Origin: Thermoflavimicrobium daqui
Lineage (GTDB): Bacteria; Bacillota; Bacilli; Thermoactinomycetales; Thermoactinomycetaceae
Direction of reading: 5' to 3'
NCBI RefSeq assembly: GCF_003313465.1
Contig: NZ_KZ845681.1
Location: 1-45,118, forward strand
DNA length: 45,118 nt
A program made the position numbers and the translations under genes. A model generated the notes under the pieces. It had not been told where the DNA came from and ran no database searches. It saw nothing but the letters and a program-made list of their open reading frames with translations. This document shows positions 43,001-45,118 of this stretch, piece after piece; within the stretch, counting starts at the first letter, position 1; every line of letters begins with the position of its first letter.

Positions 43001-44527
43001 ATGGGAACATTAGAATATTTGTATAATGGTTTCATTGTTGCTTTACAGTGGCAAAATATAATCTATGCTTTTATTGGTGTGCTGATTGGGACAGCTGTAG
43101 GAGTACTACCCGGTATTGGCCCAATGAGCGGGGTCGCTTTGTTAATCCCACTTACTTCTACCTTAACAGCAGGATCTTCACCAGAAGAAGCGGCTGCAAG
43201 TGCGATTATTTTATTAGCAGGGGTTTATTATGGAGCGATGTACGGAGGATCAACCACTTCTATTCTTTTAAATACACCAGGAGAGTCTTCATCCGTTGTT
43301 ACAACTTTAGATGGGTATCAGATGGCGAAACAAGGTAGAGCAGGTGCAGCTCTTTCTATTGCAGCGATCGGTTCATTTTTTGCTGGGCTTGTTGCACTGA
43401 TTGCACTGGTATTTTTAGCTGAACCTTTGTCTGAACTTGCTTTAAAATTTGGACCTGCTGAATATTTCTCACTGATGCTGCTGGGCTTATGTGCAGTAAG
43501 TGGATTAGCTGGTCGATCAATGACCAAAGCCTTAATGATGACTGTATTTGGTCTATTACTTGCAACGATTGGAATTGATAATGTCTCTGGAGTAGCACGA
43601 TTTACATTTGGATCTCCTGTTTTATATCAAGGTTTAGAATTTTTAACGATTGCAGTGGGTTTGTTTGCTCTAGGGGAAGTATTTAAAACGATCATAGAGA
43701 AAGATAAGACAGAAGGAACTGTCACGAAAGTAGGGAATGTTTATCCGAACAAGCAAGATCTAAAAGCGAGTGCGGGGCCGATCACACGAGGTTCATTGTT
43801 AGGATTTTTTATTGGTGTTTTACCAGGTGCTGGAGCCACACTAGCTTCCTTCTTTTCTTATAGTATGGAGAAGAAATTAAGTCGTAATCCTGATCGGTTT
43901 GGAAAAGGAGAAATTGCCGGTGTTGCTGCCCCTGAGTCGGCAAATAATGCTGCATCAGGTGGGGCAATGATTCCCCTATTGACATTAGGAATTCCTGGTT
44001 CGGGTACGACCGCTATTTTAATGGGAGCTTTGATTATGTATAATGTCCAACCAGGTCCACTTTTGTTTGATAAGCACCCACAAGTTGCTTGGGGATTAAT
44101 TGCAAGTATGTTTATTGGGAATTGTATGCTTTTAGTTCTGAATATGCCGTTGGTTAAAATATTTGCGAAGATTATTGAGACCCCACCAAAGTATCTGATT
44201 CCTATGATTATTGCTATTTCATTTTTCGGAGTTTATGCTGTTCAGATTCATACTTTTGATCTCTTTTTGTTGGTTGCTTGTGGGGTATTGGGCTATCTAC
44301 TTTCAAAAAATGATTTTCCGTTAGCTCCATTGGTACTTGGGCTTGTTTTGGGCCCCATGATAGAAAATAACATGCGTCGAGCTTTAACCACATCGAATGG
44401 AGATTGGAGTATTTTTGTTACGCATCCCATCTCACTTATATTTTTAATCATAGCAGCTTGTTGGATTCTTATTCCCATCATTCTAAAGTGGAGTGGGAAA
44501 AAAGTATTAATTAATGAAGAAGATTAA
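43001..44527 (+). CDS. tctA: Tripartite tricarboxylate transporter large membrane subunit
   Basis: A 508-residue TctA channel with about twelve membrane segments. Two repeated signatures are seen: GVLPGIGPMSGVALLIPLT early and GVLPGAGATLASFFSYSMEK in the middle, plus PESANNAASGGAMIPLLTLGIPG. It drives ion-coupled uptake of the ligand bound by TctC. GGGGGTGG precedes ATG 43001. It is the last gene of the operon. Confidence 0.95.
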   Translation: MGTLEYLYNGFIVALQWQNIIYAFIGVLIGTAVGVLPGIGPMSGVALLIPLTSTLTAGSSPEEAAASAIILLAGVYYGAMYGGSTTSILLNTPGESSSVVTTLDGYQMAKQGRAGAALSIAAIGSFFAGLVALIALVFLAEPLSELALKFGPAEYFSLMLLGLCAVSGLAGRSMTKALMMTVFGLLLATIGIDNVSGVARFTFGSPVLYQGLEFLTIAVGLFALGEVFKTIIEKDKTEGTVTKVGNVYPNKQDLKASAGPITRGSLLGFFIGVLPGAGATLASFFSYSMEKKLSRNPDRFGKGEIAGVAAPESANNAASGGAMIPLLTLGIPGSGTTAILMGALIMYNVQPGPLLFDKHPQVAWGLIASMFIGNCMLLVLNMPLVKIFAKIIETPPKYLIPMIIAISFFGVYAVQIHTFDLFLLVACGVLGYLLSKNDFPLAPLVLGLVLGPMIENNMRRALTTSNGDWSIFVTHPISLIFLIIAACWILIPIILKWSGKKVLINEED

Positions 44528-44556
44528 TCGAAATAATAGAAATGGAAGAAGGTGTT

Positions 44557-44663
44557 CCCTTTAGCTGATTAAGGAGGAAACTCTGATCAGTAAAGCGGGT
44601 CAACCCTTCTGTACGACGAAACTCTGTTCTTCTGATAATCGAAAACAGGATGAGCTAAAAGGG
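44557..44663 (+). ncRNA. Unidentified structured element between tctA and 23S
   Basis: CCCTTTAGCT (44557-44566) pairs with AGCTAAAAGGG (44653-44663, one extra A) and encloses at least three hairpins: a GAAA tetraloop hairpin with GAG/CTC (44574-44576/44581-44583) and outer GAT/ATC; GGG/CCC (44597-44599/44604-44606); and CTGTT/AACAG (44624-44628/44644-44648). It has no ORF and no match to a class I know. It could be a 3' UTR structure of tctA or a small RNA. Confidence 0.35.
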
Positions 44664-44743
44664 TAAAACAAAACTAGCTAAGCTCGTCTCACATTGAAAG
44701 TGGTAGTCGCTTCTTTTACTTTGCTTCATTTTGAATGTAAGTG

Positions 44744-44784
44744 GGGGATTAGTAAGATGCTTCACGGTCTTTTAGGTCATCCCC
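44744..44784. repeat. Hairpin in the tctA-23S spacer
   Basis: GGGGAT (44744-44749) pairs with ATCCCC (44779-44784), and AAGA/TCTT pair inside. The right arm TTTTAGGTCATCCCCA resembles TTTTGAGTCATCCCCA at 28091-28105. No T-run follows on the plus strand. Confidence 0.4.
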
Positions 44785-44852
44785 AGGTTTATTGAATTTA
44801 AGATTTTGAGTGATTCTTATTTGATATATACATGTATTTTTTAAAAAAAGGG

Positions 44853-44881
44853 TTGCATTTATTAAATCAGCATGATATATT
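44853..44881 (+). promoter_or_regulatory. rRNA-type promoter upstream of 23S
   Basis: TTGCAT (44853-44858) and TATATT (44876-44881) with 17-base spacing, identical in both hexamers to the tRNA-fMet promoter of this window. It lies about 125 bases before the 23S gene. Downstream are a GCCGC/GCGGT hairpin and CACCTTGAAAATTAG, which resembles rRNA spacer sequence. Confidence 0.65.
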
Positions 44882-45006
44882 ATTACTTGTCGCCGCGAGA
44901 TGCGGTGAAACAAAATGAAACGCACCTTGAAAATTAGATAAGGAAATGATAGTCAAGGGAAAAACATTCACCGAGAGTGAGTACCTTAAAATATTAGGCT
45001 TAGGTA

Positions 45007-45118
45007 GGTTAAGCTAGTAAGGGCACACGGAGGATGCCTTGGCGCCAGGAGCCGATGAAGGACGGGACGAACACCGATATGCTTCGGGGAGCTGTAAGTA
45101 AGCTTTGATCCGGAGATT
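45007..45118 (+). rRNA. 23S ribosomal RNA, 5' end (cut by window edge)
   Basis: The sequence from GGTTAAGCTAGTAAGGGC on is the 5' end of 23S rRNA. It includes GGATGCCTTGGC, GAGCCGATGAAGGACGGG and the CCGATATGCTTCGGGGAGC helix, almost unchanged from B. subtilis. About 112 bases are visible. The exact mature 5' end is approximate. No 16S gene or tRNA lies upstream in the window. Confidence 0.95.

Overview
The window looks like a chromosomal segment of an endospore-forming, AT-rich Bacillota, order Bacillales. The evidence is a ypiB-ypiF-qcrABC-ypjA block, a Spore_YpjB protein, bacillithiol genes bshB1-bshA followed by cca-birA-panBCD, bacterial Ku, strong AGGAGG ribosome-binding sites, and frequent TTG/GTG starts. 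Gene order from about 1.7 to 21.8 kb follows the Bacillus subtilis ypiB-to-panD segment. Two local differences stand out: a glutaminyl-tRNA synthetase with a T-box and a small lipoprotein gene sit between ypjA and ypjB, and a D-cysteine-desulfhydrase-like PLP enzyme sits where B. subtilis has mgsA. Thermoactinomycetaceae is a possible family, but that is only an impression from gene style.

Layout. 1-157: 5' end of an IS1182-type transposase (minus strand, cut by the window edge). 0.3-5.7 kb: a conserved unknown gene, ypiB, ypiF, and the Rieske/cytochrome b/c complex qcrABC with its own promoter and terminator, then ypjA. 5.7-8.5 kb (minus): a lipoprotein and glnS with a T-box leader whose specifier reads CAA. 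8.7-12.8 kb: ypjB, a small secreted protein, a V8-like secreted protease with a related pro-region, and a YitT-family protein. 12.9-21.8 kb: ypjD, dapB, the PLP enzyme, bshB1, bshA, cca, birA and panBCD; panB has a strikingly structured leader. 22.1-28 kb: an orphan NarL-type histidine kinase, a thiamine-binding-fold protein, a TPR protein, Ku and small genes of unknown role. 28.2-34.6 kb: a lipoprotein, an acyl-CoA ligase, a thiolase and methionine-salvage mtnK-mtnA. 34.7 kb: initiator tRNA with its own promoter and terminator. 35-38.8 kb: a NUDIX hydrolase and a divergent Fur-controlled siderophore uptake locus (binding protein and two permeases, no ATPase). 39-44.5 kb: a citrate-type two-component system and the tctCBA tricarboxylate transporter. 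44.5-45.1 kb: structured non-coding DNA, an rRNA-type promoter and the 5' end of a 23S rRNA gene with no 16S gene upstream.

The main leads are: (1) the panB leader, which combines a pan-motif-like hairpin with a multi-branched domain whose closing stem competes with a hairpin covering the panB ribosome-binding site, as in a translational riboswitch; (2) a 23S rRNA gene that appears unlinked from 16S and has its own promoter; (3) a stand-alone secreted paralogue of a protease pro-region next to that protease; (4) a kinase gene whose best ribosome-binding site precedes only non-standard start codons. No CRISPR array, prophage or defence island was seen.
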